The notes beneath the pieces were generated by a model. That model did not search any database, was not told the DNA's origin, and saw nothing but the letters and a program-made list of their open reading frames with translations. A stretch of 64,000 nucleotides of DNA from Streptomyces sp. NBC_01481 (GTDB lineage Bacteria; Actinomycetota; Actinomycetes; Streptomycetales; Streptomycetaceae): the NCBI RefSeq assembly GCF_026339995.1, contig NZ_JAPEPT010000001.1, positions 186,001 to 250,000 on the forward strand. The letters run 5' to 3'. Both the position numbers and the translations under genes were made by a program. Positions 55,137-63,874 of the stretch are shown in pieces. The stretch's first letter is position 1. Every line of letters starts with the position of its first letter.

Positions 55137-55571
55137 TCACGCCTCCCGCAGTTCGGCCACCACCCTGATCGCCTCCGCCGTGAGATCGGCCGGGCAGCCC
55201 CAGTAGTCGTAGATACCGCCGCGCCCGCGGTTGCTTCCGCAGACGACGAAGACGCCCGTGCCCAGCCGCGCCTTGAGGTGGGTGGCCAGCCAGCCGACGA
55301 AGCCGCTGTTGTCCGCGCCGTCGGGGAAGTGGAACGAGAAGATCCCGAACCGTTCGGCATCGCCGCCGTCTCCGGTCGCGGGGACCAGTCGGCACCAGCT
55401 GTCCGCGTCGCGGACGACCGCCAGCGTGTCGGCGGTGAGCGCCGGCGGCCGGTCGGCGGGGAACTCCTCGAACGACCAGATGCCCTCCTGGATCACGAAC
55501 TCGGCCTCCGCGAGCACGCGTTGGAGGCGCTCCTCGGTCTGCTGGGCGGTCTCGACGCTGACACTGACCAT
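55137..55571 (-). CDS. DUF6196-like small protein
   Basis: The protein has 144 residues. Visible features are ETAQQTEERLQRVLAEAEFV, SFEEFPADRPP, FSFHFPDGADNSGFVGWLATHLK and YDYWGCPADLTAEAIRVVAEL. The GFVGWLA and YDYWGCP phrases are ones I associate with DUF6196 proteins, but the match is from memory. No signal peptide or membrane segment is present. It precedes the SDR gene on the same strand. Confidence 0.65.
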   Translation of the reverse strand: MVSVSVETAQQTEERLQRVLAEAEFVIQEGIWSFEEFPADRPPALTADTLAVVRDADSWCRLVPATGDGGDAERFGIFSFHFPDGADNSGFVGWLATHLKARLGTGVFVVCGSNRGRGGIYDYWGCPADLTAEAIRVVAELREA

Positions 55572-55626
55572 GAGCGCGCTCCTCGATACCGGGGATCCGT
55601 AACTGGGATCCGTCTCCGGACCGAGG

Positions 55627-56370
55627 CTAACGCTCGGGCTGCGGGGGCAGCGGCTGCGGGTTCAGCGCCGCGGCTTCCTCCTTTCCCGTCAGGGCGTTGA
55701 GGATCAGGACCACGCTCGCGGCCAGCACCCACGCCGCCAGCAGAATCGGCGTCAGCCACGCGCTCCACGGGCCCGCCAGGGACAGCACCGCCACGACAAG
55801 GCCGGCCCAGCCGAGCCATGCCGGGATCGCGTGCGTCTCCTGGGCAGCGCGCCAGAGGGCGAACAGCATCACCGCCGCACCCACCATCGCCGCGATGATC
55901 GCGCCGTACGCCGTGTTCAGCAGCAGGATCGCGATGAGCGCGGTCTCCGGGACCACCGGGAACACGTCGGAGGTACGCACCGTGATCGCGAAGATGTTCC
56001 CGGCGAGCGCCGCGACCAGCAGGAACGCCGTGAAGACCGTGCCGCCCACCATCACCAGATGCGAGCGGTTCCCGGCCAGTCTCGACAGCGCGACCAGGAA
56101 GAACAGGAACAGCAGGCCCGCCGCGAGCAGGATCAGTGCCAAGGCTTCCGACTGGTCCTGGTTGCTCTCTTTGAGGTACCAGAGCCCGACTGTCCTGAGT
56201 GCGCCCCTCCCCGAGACGTCGGGTGTGAACGTCCACAGCACGTACCCGGCGATCAGCAGCCCTCCGGCCGCCAGCCCGGCGATTCCGGGCCACAGGTCTC
56301 TGTGCTGGGCGGCCTGGACGGGTTCTGCCTGGTCGGGCCGGACGGGTTCTGCGTTCTGCGACGCCATCAT
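55627..56370 (-). CDS. Six-helix membrane protein of unknown function
   Basis: The protein has 247 residues with about six membrane helices (first GIAGLAAGGLLIAGYVLW, last PILLAAWVLAASVVLILNAL) and short polar ends. I do not recognise a family beyond a resemblance to DUF4386-type multi-pass proteins. Two adjacent ATG codons (56370 and 56367) follow GGGAGG; either may be used. The much longer upstream frame is antisense to the racemase gene and is not used. Confidence 0.72.
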   Translation of the reverse strand: MMASQNAEPVRPDQAEPVQAAQHRDLWPGIAGLAAGGLLIAGYVLWTFTPDVSGRGALRTVGLWYLKESNQDQSEALALILLAAGLLFLFFLVALSRLAGNRSHLVMVGGTVFTAFLLVAALAGNIFAITVRTSDVFPVVPETALIAILLLNTAYGAIIAAMVGAAVMLFALWRAAQETHAIPAWLGWAGLVVAVLSLAGPWSAWLTPILLAAWVLAASVVLILNALTGKEEAAALNPQPLPPQPER

Positions 56371-56460
56371 CGTGCCTCCCACGGGAGCAGCCCCGAGCAA
56401 AGGTCCTTGCCCCATTTTCTCACTCACGGCCGAGTCGGCACGGCGTGGCACAGTGGACCG

Positions 56461-57156
56461 GTGAAGACCATCGGGCTGATCGGCGGCATGAGCTGGGAAT
56501 CCAGCGCGGAGTACTACCGGCTGCTCAATGAGCTCGTACGCGAGCGTCTGGGCGGGCTGCACTCCGCCAAGTGCGTTCTGCACTCGGTGGATTTTGCCGA
56601 GATCGAGGAGCTCCAGGTTGCGGGCGACTGGGAGCGCGCCGGTGAGATCCTCGCGGATGCCGCCCGGGGGCTGACGGCCGCCGGCGCGGATGTGCTGCTC
56701 ATCTGCACCAACACCATGCACAAGGTGGCGGGCCAGGTGGAGGCCGCCGTCTCCGTGCCGCTGCTGCATCTCGCGGACGCCACCGCGGATGCCGTACGGG
56801 CCCAGGGGATCACCCGCGTCGGGCTGCTCGGGACCGCGTTCACTATGGAGCAGGACTTCTACCGCGACCGGCTGGCCGGACACGGGCTCGATGTGCTCAC
56901 GCCCGACGCCGAGGGGCGTGCGCTGGTGCACCGGGTGATCTACGAGGAGCTGTGCCTCGGTGTCGTACGGGAGGAGTCCCGTGCCGCCTACCAGGACGTC
57001 ATCGCCGAGCTCGTCGCGGCCGGGGCGGAAGGTGTCGTACTCGGGTGCACCGAGATCGAGCTGCTGATCGGGGAGAAGGACAGTCCCGTGCCGGTCTTCC
57101 CGACGACCCGGCTGCACGCGGAGGCGGCGGTGGACGCCGCCCTGGGCGGGCGCTGA
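56461..57156 (+). CDS. Aspartate/glutamate racemase family protein
   Basis: The protein has 231 residues. It has the two-Cys racemase pattern with CTNTMH (near residue 83) and GCTEIELL (near 194), and the start TIGLIGGMSWESSAEYYR typical of aspartate racemases (YgeA-like). It may interconvert D- and L-aspartate or another amino acid. A GTG at 56461 begins the motif at once and has no SD, so it may be leaderless. It ends inside a two-way terminator hairpin. Confidence 0.9.
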   Translation: MKTIGLIGGMSWESSAEYYRLLNELVRERLGGLHSAKCVLHSVDFAEIEELQVAGDWERAGEILADAARGLTAAGADVLLICTNTMHKVAGQVEAAVSVPLLHLADATADAVRAQGITRVGLLGTAFTMEQDFYRDRLAGHGLDVLTPDAEGRALVHRVIYEELCLGVVREESRAAYQDVIAELVAAGAEGVVLGCTEIELLIGEKDSPVPVFPTTRLHAEAAVDAALGGR

Positions 57157-57166
57157 CGCCCGCCCA
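57143..57166. terminator. Bidirectional terminator with the racemase stop codon in its loop
   Basis: TGGGCGGGCG pairs with CGCCCGCCCA; the four-base loop contains most of the racemase TGA. It lies in the 21-base gap before the convergent P450 gene. Confidence 0.75.
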
Positions 57167-57177
57167 GAACAGTCTCC

Positions 57178-58413
57178 TCAGGCCCGCGGGCGTACCGGCA
57201 GCTCCTGCACGCTGTTGCCCACAAAGCTCGCGTGGCGCGGCAGATCGGACTCGGCCATCGCCAGATCCAGCTCGGGGAAGCGCGTGAACAGCCGGTCCAG
57301 CGCGATCGTCGCCTCCATCCGCGCCAGCGGTGAGCCCAGGCAGTAGTGCGGCCCGTGGCCCAGCGACAGATGCCGGGCGCCGCCGCTTCGGGTGATGTCG
57401 AAGCGGTCCGCGTCCGGGCCGTGCGCCGCCTTGTCGCGCCCTGCTGCGGAGTAACCGGCAAGCACCGGCGTGCCCTTGGGGATCACCGTGCCGTCGAGCG
57501 TGAGGTCCCGGGTCGGGTAGCGGAACGGGAAGAAGCTGACCGGGCTGTCCCAGCGCAGCGTCTCCTCGACCACGTCCGACCAGGAAGCCTTGCCGGACTG
57601 CACGAGCTCCAGCTGGTCCCGGTGGGCGCACAGGGCGCGTACCGCGTTGGTGATGAGGTTCAGCGTCGTCTCGTGGCCGGCGATGATCATCAGCAGCAGG
57701 GTGCCGATGAGCTCGTGCTGGCTGAGCCGGTCGCCGTCCTCCTCGCGGGCCGCGATCAGCGCGCTGGTCAGATCGTCGCCGGGGCTCTCCATACGGGTCG
57801 CGGCGACCGTCCCGAGCACGGCCACCAGCTCACGGTTCGCGGCCACCGCCTCCTCGGGCCCGATGGACGTGCTCACCACCTGGTTCGACAGATGGTGCAG
57901 CCGGTCCTGGTGCTCGGCGTCGACCCCGAGGAGTTCGCAGATCACCCCCATCGGCAGCGGCAGCGCGAAGTGCCTGCGCAGATCGGCGACGCCGTCGCCC
58001 GCCCGCGCCGCCTCGTCCAGGCCGTCGAGCAGCTGCGCCGTCACCGTCTCGATCCGCGGCCGCAGCTCCTCGACCCGGCGGGCCGTGAACGCCTTGCTCA
58101 CCAGCGAGCGCAGCCGCCGGTGGTTCGCGTCGTCGGCGGTCGTCATGCCCTGCACGGTCGCGAAGGTCTTCAGCGGCCAGCCGTCGGGTATCTCCCCGTC
58201 CCGCAGCGCGGTGAAATGCTCGGCCCCCTTGGCGACATCGGGGTGGGCCAGGAACTCCTTGAGCGCGTCGTGGCCGAGCACCGCCATGCCCGCCACATCG
58301 CCGGGGAGCACGACGGACGCGACCGCGCCCTCGGCGAGGAGGCGGGCATTGTCCGCGTGCGGGCAGCCGCCGGCCGGGTCCATCCTGTGCGGACTCTCGT
58401 GCGAGGTGGTCAA
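57178..58413 (-). CDS. Cytochrome P450, CYP154-like, last gene of the conservon
   Basis: The protein has 411 residues. It has I-helix IIAGHETTLN, K-helix ExxR in VEETLRWDSP, and the heme loop LGHGPHYCLGSPLARM with the Cys ligand, so all catalytic landmarks are present. The TTG at 58413 is chosen because it overlaps the stop of the upstream P450 (TTGA) and has GGAG seven bases before it. In Streptomyces conservons a CYP154 often follows a CYP157 gene, as here; the family names are by resemblance. Its substrate and redox partners are unknown. Confidence 0.9.
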   Translation of the reverse strand: MTTSHESPHRMDPAGGCPHADNARLLAEGAVASVVLPGDVAGMAVLGHDALKEFLAHPDVAKGAEHFTALRDGEIPDGWPLKTFATVQGMTTADDANHRRLRSLVSKAFTARRVEELRPRIETVTAQLLDGLDEAARAGDGVADLRRHFALPLPMGVICELLGVDAEHQDRLHHLSNQVVSTSIGPEEAVAANRELVAVLGTVAATRMESPGDDLTSALIAAREEDGDRLSQHELIGTLLLMIIAGHETTLNLITNAVRALCAHRDQLELVQSGKASWSDVVEETLRWDSPVSFFPFRYPTRDLTLDGTVIPKGTPVLAGYSAAGRDKAAHGPDADRFDITRSGGARHLSLGHGPHYCLGSPLARMEATIALDRLFTRFPELDLAMAESDLPRHASFVGNSVQELPVRPRA

Positions 58414-59729
58414 CTGGGCTCTCCTGACTGCGAGATGGACGATGGGGCTGACGTTGCGGACGGCAGCTGAGGGTCCGTGAAACGCACCGGAAGCGCCGCG
58501 AGCCCTTTGCTCCAGGGCGACTTGACCCAGGCGAGCTCGGTCTCCGGCACGGCCAGTTCCAGATCGGGCAGCCGGTGCCGGATGGTGTCCACCGCGGTAC
58601 GGGTGATCAGCCGGGCCGGGTCCTGCGCCGGGCAGGTGTGCGGGCCCGCGCCGAACGCCAGATGCGAACGGTTGCCGCTCACCGGAACCCCGTCCGCGGG
58701 CAGGATCTCCGGGTCCTGGTTGGCCCCCGCGAGGCCCAGGAGCAGCATGTCCCCGGCGCGGATCTCCTGTCCGGCGAAGGTCAGATCGCGGGTGGCGTAG
58801 CGCGCGGGGAAGTTCTGCGTGGGCGGGAAGCGCCACAGTACGAGATCGAGCGCGTCGTCCACGCTCAGATGCCCGCCCGTCAGCGAGGACCGGAACGCCG
58901 GGTCGCAGAGCAGGATCCGCAGGGTGGTGGCAATCCAGTTCACGGTGGTCTGATTCCCCGCCACGAGCATCACCACCAGGTTGTGCAGCACCTCCTCGTC
59001 GGTGAGCCGCGCCGGATGGTGCAGCAGCGCCGATGGCACGTCATTTCCCGGTGTCCGCCGCTTCTCCTCGATCAGCGCCTGCAGGATCACGCCCATCCGC
59101 TTGCCCGCGTTGACCGAGTCCGCGTTGGCGGCGGCCATGCCCGCGATCGCCTGCACCAGTTGCTGGCCGGTCCGCTCGTCCAGACCGAGCAGCCCGGTGA
59201 TGACCATCATCGGAAGCTTGCGCGCGTAGTGCGGGACCAGGTCGGCCTCGCGCCGTGCGGCGAAGGACGCGATCAGCCGCTCTGCCGTGGCCCGTACGCT
59301 GCGGCGCAGCTCGTGCCCGTTGATCCTGGCCAGCGCGTCGGACACGGCGGCCCGCATACGGCGGTGCTGCTGTCCGTCGGTGTACAGCAGCGCGGGCCGC
59401 CAGCCCACGATCGGCAGGATCGGCGAGTCGGCGGGGACCCGGCCCTCGCGCAGCAGGGTCCAGCGGCGCGGGTCGTGCGAGAAGTCCTGCTCCTCACGAG
59501 TCAGCCGGAGCAGTTCGCGATGGCCGAGTACGAGCCAGGCCTCGATGCCGGGCGCGATGGTCACCGGTGCCACCGGGCCGTGTTCGCGGCGCAGTTCCTC
59601 GTACAGGGCGGGCATGGCGTCGCCGTCGAGATCGGGTCCGTAGAGCGGGGTCGCGACCGGGCAGCGGCCCCCGGGCGAGTGCGTGGGGACGGCGGGCGGG
59701 TGCGGGGGGACGGCAGGCGGCGTGCTCAT
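58410..59729 (-). CDS. Cytochrome P450, CYP157-like, lacking the ExxR glutamate
   Basis: The protein has 439 residues. The heme loop FGAGPHTCPAQDPARL with its Cys is normal. The K-helix reads DLVLWRFPP, so the Glu of the otherwise universal ExxR is Val. The I-helix reads VAGNQTTVN, with Gln in place of the acidic residue. Loss of ExxR is the documented mark of the CYP157 family, which is found in conservons. The ATG overlaps the GTPase stop (ATGA), and the stop overlaps the next P450 start. It may bind heme without normal oxygen activation and serve a structural or sensory role. Confidence 0.88.
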   Translation of the reverse strand: MSTPPAVPPHPPAVPTHSPGGRCPVATPLYGPDLDGDAMPALYEELRREHGPVAPVTIAPGIEAWLVLGHRELLRLTREEQDFSHDPRRWTLLREGRVPADSPILPIVGWRPALLYTDGQQHRRMRAAVSDALARINGHELRRSVRATAERLIASFAARREADLVPHYARKLPMMVITGLLGLDERTGQQLVQAIAGMAAANADSVNAGKRMGVILQALIEEKRRTPGNDVPSALLHHPARLTDEEVLHNLVVMLVAGNQTTVNWIATTLRILLCDPAFRSSLTGGHLSVDDALDLVLWRFPPTQNFPARYATRDLTFAGQEIRAGDMLLLGLAGANQDPEILPADGVPVSGNRSHLAFGAGPHTCPAQDPARLITRTAVDTIRHRLPDLELAVPETELAWVKSPWSKGLAALPVRFTDPQLPSATSAPSSISQSGEPS

Positions 59730-60358
59730 GCGGACTCCGTGGCTGCGTGGATGAGATGGCTGACGAGGGCGATCAGTGCCCGTACCGAGGAGCGGGGGTC
59801 GCGCGCGTCGCAGGAGACCAGCGGGGTGCTGGGGAGCAGGTCGAGGGCTGTGCGCAGCTCCTCCTCGCGGTGCAGCGGGCTGCCCGGGAAGACGTTCACA
59901 GCCACGGCGAAGGGCAGATCGAGATCCTCCAGATTGCCCAGGGCGTCGAAGGACGCGGACAGATCGCGGGTGTCGATCAGGGCCAGCGCACCCAGCGCGC
60001 CCTTGGCCAGATCCCGCCAGGCGGGCAGGAAGCGCTGCTGGCCGGGGGTGCCGAACAGATAGAGCACCAGTTCGCCGTCGATCGTCATCCGGCCGAAGTC
60101 CAGGGCGACGGTGGTGGTCTTCTTGGACCGCTCGCCGCCGGTGTCGACGCGGGCGCCCGCCTGCGTCATCACCGCCTCGGTGGACAGCGGCCTGATCTCC
60201 GAGACCGTACCGATCAGCGTGGTCTTGCCGACCCCCAGCGGGCCGACGACCAGGATCTTCGCCGCGCCGGCGACGCTGGACGTGACGTACTTTCCCGACT
60301 GTCCCGACTCGGCGCCCGGCGCCCGGCCAAGGGCGTCAGAGGCGGCTTTCGAGGCCAT
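59726..60358 (-). CDS. cvnD: Conservon Ras-like GTPase CvnD
   Basis: The protein has 210 residues. P-loop GPLGVGKTTL, switch-region TTTVALDFGR and G3 FGTPGQQRF are clear; G4 is degenerate (VAVNVFPG), as in other conservon GTPases. It should cycle between GTP and GDP under control of CvnB and signal to the P450s or membrane kinase. It overlaps cvnC by 23 bases and the first P450 by four. Confidence 0.93.
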   Translation of the reverse strand: MASKAASDALGRAPGAESGQSGKYVTSSVAGAAKILVVGPLGVGKTTLIGTVSEIRPLSTEAVMTQAGARVDTGGERSKKTTTVALDFGRMTIDGELVLYLFGTPGQQRFLPAWRDLAKGALGALALIDTRDLSASFDALGNLEDLDLPFAVAVNVFPGSPLHREEELRTALDLLPSTPLVSCDARDPRSSVRALIALVSHLIHAATESA

Positions 60359-60695
60359 GGAGGACCTTTCTGAGCATGGTCACATCGGCGCGTTCGGCCG
60401 GCGGTATGGGCGGGCGGGTCACGATCAGGCCCCACTCGAGGAGGTCGGACAGCAGCACCTGCACCACCGAGGGCGGCTGGCCCAGGTGGGCGGCCACCTC
60501 GGCGACCGACAGCAGACCCTGACAGTGCGACAGGATCGTGTGGTGTTCCGGCTGGAGGGACGCCGGGAAGGCGGCGTCCCTGGCCATCACCAGCGTCTCC
60601 CAGGACAAAGGCTCGCCGCCGGTGTCCGAGCGTCCGCCGGTGATGACATACGGACGGACCGCCGACGTGGTCCGTACCTCCGGGCGGTCCGTCAT
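60336..60695 (-). CDS. cvnC: Conservon DUF742 protein CvnC
   Basis: The protein has 119 residues. The DUF742 pattern is SAVRPYVITGGRS, LSHCQGLLSVAEVAAHLGQPP and LLSDLLEWGLIVTRPP, a winged-helix-like adaptor. It sits between the roadblock and GTPase genes with overlapping ends (ATGA with cvnB, 23 bases with cvnD). It is expected to form part of the membrane complex. Confidence 0.93.
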   Translation of the reverse strand: MTDRPEVRTTSAVRPYVITGGRSDTGGEPLSWETLVMARDAAFPASLQPEHHTILSHCQGLLSVAEVAAHLGQPPSVVQVLLSDLLEWGLIVTRPPIPPAERADVTMLRKVLHGLESRL

Positions 60696-61138
60696 GAGGA
60701 AGGCGTCACCGGATCACGTGGCTGACTGCTCAGGTGCGCGCCGATCTTGGCGACCAGCAGCTGCATCTGCTGGGCGACCAGGCCCACATCGGCCCCCGTG
60801 TCGGTGGCCACCCCCAGATGCGCACCGACTCCGGCGTGCGTGAACAGCACAAAGCCGTGCTCGGACTCCAGCATCAGCTGGCGCACCCCCGCGCCGGCGC
60901 CGAACAGCAGCGTGGCGGTGGAGCGGCCGGTCATGGTCATCGCGGCACAGGCCGCGGAGAGCGATTCGGCCTCGGCCACGCTCAGGGAGGCGACCGCTCC
61001 CGAGAGGTTCTCGGCGGAGGCGTGCCCGAGGCGCAGCCCGTCCTCGGAGACGACGACGGCATGGCGGACGCCCGGGATCTCGGTCAGCGGGCGCAGCATC
61101 CAGCCCAGGTCGGGAAGTCTGGTAATGGTCCCGGTCAC
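60692..61138 (-). CDS. cvnB: Conservon roadblock protein CvnB
   Basis: The protein has 148 residues from the GTG at 61138, which overlaps the cvnA stop as GTGA; the long frame upstream is antisense noise over cvnA. The roadblock/LC7 pattern is LRPLTEIPGVRHAVVVSEDG, GAVASLSVAEAESLSAACAAM, QLMLESEHGFVLFTHAG and LVAQQMQLLVAKIGAHL. It likely regulates CvnD. Confidence 0.92.
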   Translation of the reverse strand: MTGTITRLPDLGWMLRPLTEIPGVRHAVVVSEDGLRLGHASAENLSGAVASLSVAEAESLSAACAAMTMTGRSTATLLFGAGAGVRQLMLESEHGFVLFTHAGVGAHLGVATDTGADVGLVAQQMQLLVAKIGAHLSSQPRDPVTPSS

Positions 61139-62475
61139 GGCCGGCCTCCATCGTGCTCGTCGGGTACGTCGGTGTCGTCCTCGTCGTTCTCCAGGGCCGC
61201 GCGTCCGCGGCGGGAGCCGGACACCACGCTGGCGATGGACGCGCGCGCGGCCTCCGGAGTCCAGGGGGAGGCGGGTTCGGGAGCCGGGGCCGGGGGCGGC
61301 GCGTGCAGGGCGCTCTGGGCCGCGGCCTCCACGGCGCTGCCGCGGCGGCTGCGGCGCCGGGGCAGCGCGCCGGGCGCGGGCACGTCGGAGGGCACGTCGG
61401 AGGCGGGTTCGGCGGCCGGGCTCCCGGCGGGCGTTGTCACCGCGGGCGCCTGGTGCAAGGCCGTGAAGTGCGACAGCGGTTCGGTCAGCAGCCGGTACGG
61501 CACGAACGTCACCGCCCGTGTGCCCCCGTACGCCGATGTGCCCGTCAACTCCACGTTGAAGCCGAGCTCCCGGCTCCACCGCCCGACACAGGCGAGCCCG
61601 AGCCGCGGCACCGCGCCCAGCCGGGCCAGGTCCAGTTCCTGCCGCAGTTGTCCGGTCGCCTGCTGGAGCACGTCCGGGGGCATGCCGAGACCCGCGTCGT
61701 CGATCTCCACGACCGCGCCCGCGCCCACCTCCCGGATCGTGACGACGACCTGGGTGCGGGAGGGGGAGAACACTGTGGCGTTCTCGAGCAGTTCGGCGAT
61801 GGCGTGCATCAGGCCCTCCACCGCGGGCGGCACCACATAGAGCGTCTGCCCGCCGTGCACGTCGATGCGCCCGAACTCCACGATCCGGGACTGGGCGCCG
61901 CGTACACAGTCGTAGAGCGAGACCGGCCGGGTCTCCCGGCGGGCGGGCCAGATACCGCACATCACCAGCAGGGTCTGGGCCTTGCGGGTCATCTGCGCGG
62001 CCGCGTGGTCGGCCTTCATCACCTCGGCCATCAGCCGGGAGTCGTCGATGGACTGCTCGACATGGTCGAGCACCTGCTGCTGCACCGTGGCCATCGCGTG
62101 CATGGTGCGGGCCACCGATTCGAAGGCCGCCTGCACGGAGTCCCGCAGTGCCCGTTCGCGGCGTACCGCCTCGTCGGAGCCGAGGGCCACGACCACCGCG
62201 TCCAGTGCCCGGGCGAACTCGTGGCCGGTGTCGGCCTCGGGGGCGAGCGGTCCGGGAACGCCGTCGAGCCGCTGTCCCGTACGCATCCGTTCGGTGATGG
62301 CCGGAATCCGTACCGAGGCCAGATGCGCCACTTCGGCCCCCCGGGCGGCGGTGACGGCCTGCTCGCGGACCCGCAACGCCCGCTCGGCCCGCAGCTGCCG
62401 CAGCAGCAGGAGCGCCCAGGCGAGCAGCAGCACCGCCGCGGCCACGCAGCCACCCGCCAATATCTGCCGGCTCAC
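61135..62475 (-). CDS. cvnA: Conservon sensor-kinase-like protein CvnA
   Basis: The protein has 446 residues from the GTG at 62475. One membrane helix (GGCVAAAVLLLAWALLLLRQL) is followed by a helical region and a HATPase_c domain with N-box IAELLENATVFSP and G1 IDDAGLGMP. There is no classical H-box with a clear phospho-His. A Pro/Ala-rich C-terminal tail of about 110 residues ends in acidic residues. It is the membrane anchor and probable sensor of the conservon, and its stop overlaps cvnB. A longer frame to 62583 lacks support. Confidence 0.9.
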   Translation of the reverse strand: MSRQILAGGCVAAAVLLLAWALLLLRQLRAERALRVREQAVTAARGAEVAHLASVRIPAITERMRTGQRLDGVPGPLAPEADTGHEFARALDAVVVALGSDEAVRRERALRDSVQAAFESVARTMHAMATVQQQVLDHVEQSIDDSRLMAEVMKADHAAAQMTRKAQTLLVMCGIWPARRETRPVSLYDCVRGAQSRIVEFGRIDVHGGQTLYVVPPAVEGLMHAIAELLENATVFSPSRTQVVVTIREVGAGAVVEIDDAGLGMPPDVLQQATGQLRQELDLARLGAVPRLGLACVGRWSRELGFNVELTGTSAYGGTRAVTFVPYRLLTEPLSHFTALHQAPAVTTPAGSPAAEPASDVPSDVPAPGALPRRRSRRGSAVEAAAQSALHAPPPAPAPEPASPWTPEAARASIASVVSGSRRGRAALENDEDDTDVPDEHDGGRP

Positions 62476-62678
62476 CACGACAACCTCACCACGACGACCT
62501 CGACACGACGTTCTTGCAGACCACGACCACGGAGACTGAGCCCTTCCCGGACACGCCGAGCTCCCGCGGGGGATCGGGAGCAATCAGATCTTATGAGCAA
62601 CAGGTCATGCCCGAACGCCAGTTGTGCAACTCTCGTCACTTTGCTGACCCCGCCCCCTTCCGGCTCCTTCACGGATCC

Positions 62679-62707
62679 GTCACAAGAAGGGCGACGCTCC
62701 CTATCCT
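62679..62707 (+). promoter_or_regulatory. Promoter of the CelD-like acetyltransferase gene
   Basis: GTCACA (62679-62684, four of six) is 17 bases from TATCCT (62702-62707), which lies 45 bases before the ATG. Confidence 0.45.
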
Positions 62708-62752
62708 GTGGAGATTTCGGCCGGTACCGTCCTGTCTCGGGGAAAAAGGCTC

Positions 62753-63862
62753 ATGGGGCACGACTGGGGGGTCGAGTTGAGCGGTCTGCATATACGTGTC
62801 GTAAAACCGGACGAACTGGACGAGACGGAGATCGACGCCTGGCGCGCTCTGCGCACCAAGAGCGGTTCGCCCGCCAATCCGTTCATGGAGCCCGAGTTCA
62901 CCCTCGCCGTCGGCCGGGTGCGGCCCGCGGCCAGGGTCGCGGTGCTGTGGGAGGACGGAGAACCGGCCGGTTTCTTCCCCTTCGAGCGCGGGCCGCTCGG
63001 CCACGGCCGGGCGATCGGCCTCGGAGTCTCCGACAGCCAGGGCGCCCTGCTGCGTTCCGGGCTGACGATCGCGTCGCGCGAGCTGCTCAGTGCCTGCGCG
63101 CTCTCGGCCTGGGAGTTCGACAATCTCGAAGCAGGTCAGGGCGTGTTCCAGCCGGACGCGGCCGAGGAGTTCGCCTCCCCGGTCATCGACGTCGGTGCGG
63201 GCTACGCCGCGTACGAACAGCTGCTGCGTGCCCAGTCGCCCAAGTTCCTCAAGACCACCCTTGCCAAGGAGCGCAGGCTGGGGCGGCAGGCGGGCGAGGT
63301 GCGGTTCGTCTTCGACGAGCGCGACCCGGGCGCGCTGCGTACGCTCATGGAGTGGAAGTCCGCGCAGTACCGCAGGACGGGCCGCAGGGACCGCTTCGCC
63401 AAGGAGTGGATCAACACCCTGGTCCGGCAGCTGCACGAGACACGCACGCCGGGCTGCTCCGGGGTGCTCTCCGTGCTGTACGTCGCGGACAGGCCGGTCG
63501 CCGCGCACTTCGGACTGCGTTCGCGCACGGTTCTGTCCTGCTGGTTCCCGGCGTACGACCCGCAGTTCGCCAAGTACTCCCCGGGTCTGATCCTGCATCT
63601 GCGGATGGCCGAGTCCGCCGCGGCCGACGGAATCGGGCTGCTCGACCTGGGGCGTGGTCCCTCGGAGTACAAGGACTCGCTGAAGACCGGTGAGCTGCGG
63701 GTCTTCGAGGGCGCGTCGACCCGGCCGGGGGCCGGGGCCGCCCTGTACTGGCTGAGCCGCGAGCCCTCGCGCCAGGCCCACAGCTTCGTACGCAACAGGC
63801 CGCGGCTCGCCGGCTACGCGCAGCGGACGCTGAAGCGGGTCGGCAGCCTGCGTGGCCACTGA
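62753..63862 (+). CDS. GNAT/CelD (BcsL)-like acetyltransferase
   Basis: The protein has 369 residues from the ATG at 62753, behind GGAAAAAGG. The fold is a double GNAT domain like CelD/BcsL proteins: an N-terminal part ending in ASPVIDVGAGYAAYEQLLRAQ, then FLKTTLAKERRLGRQAGEVRF, and a C-terminal part with RPVAAHFGLRSRTVLSCWFPAYDPQFAKYSPGL and LLDLGRGPSEYKDSLKTGE, the latter being the family's hallmark. It is thought to modify exopolysaccharide or other surface glycans. The next gene starts 12 bases after its stop, so the two form an operon. It is divergent from cvnA. Confidence 0.85.
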   Translation: MGHDWGVELSGLHIRVVKPDELDETEIDAWRALRTKSGSPANPFMEPEFTLAVGRVRPAARVAVLWEDGEPAGFFPFERGPLGHGRAIGLGVSDSQGALLRSGLTIASRELLSACALSAWEFDNLEAGQGVFQPDAAEEFASPVIDVGAGYAAYEQLLRAQSPKFLKTTLAKERRLGRQAGEVRFVFDERDPGALRTLMEWKSAQYRRTGRRDRFAKEWINTLVRQLHETRTPGCSGVLSVLYVADRPVAAHFGLRSRTVLSCWFPAYDPQFAKYSPGLILHLRMAESAAADGIGLLDLGRGPSEYKDSLKTGELRVFEGASTRPGAGAALYWLSREPSRQAHSFVRNRPRLAGYAQRTLKRVGSLRGH

Positions 63863-63874
63863 CGGGGGAGAGCC

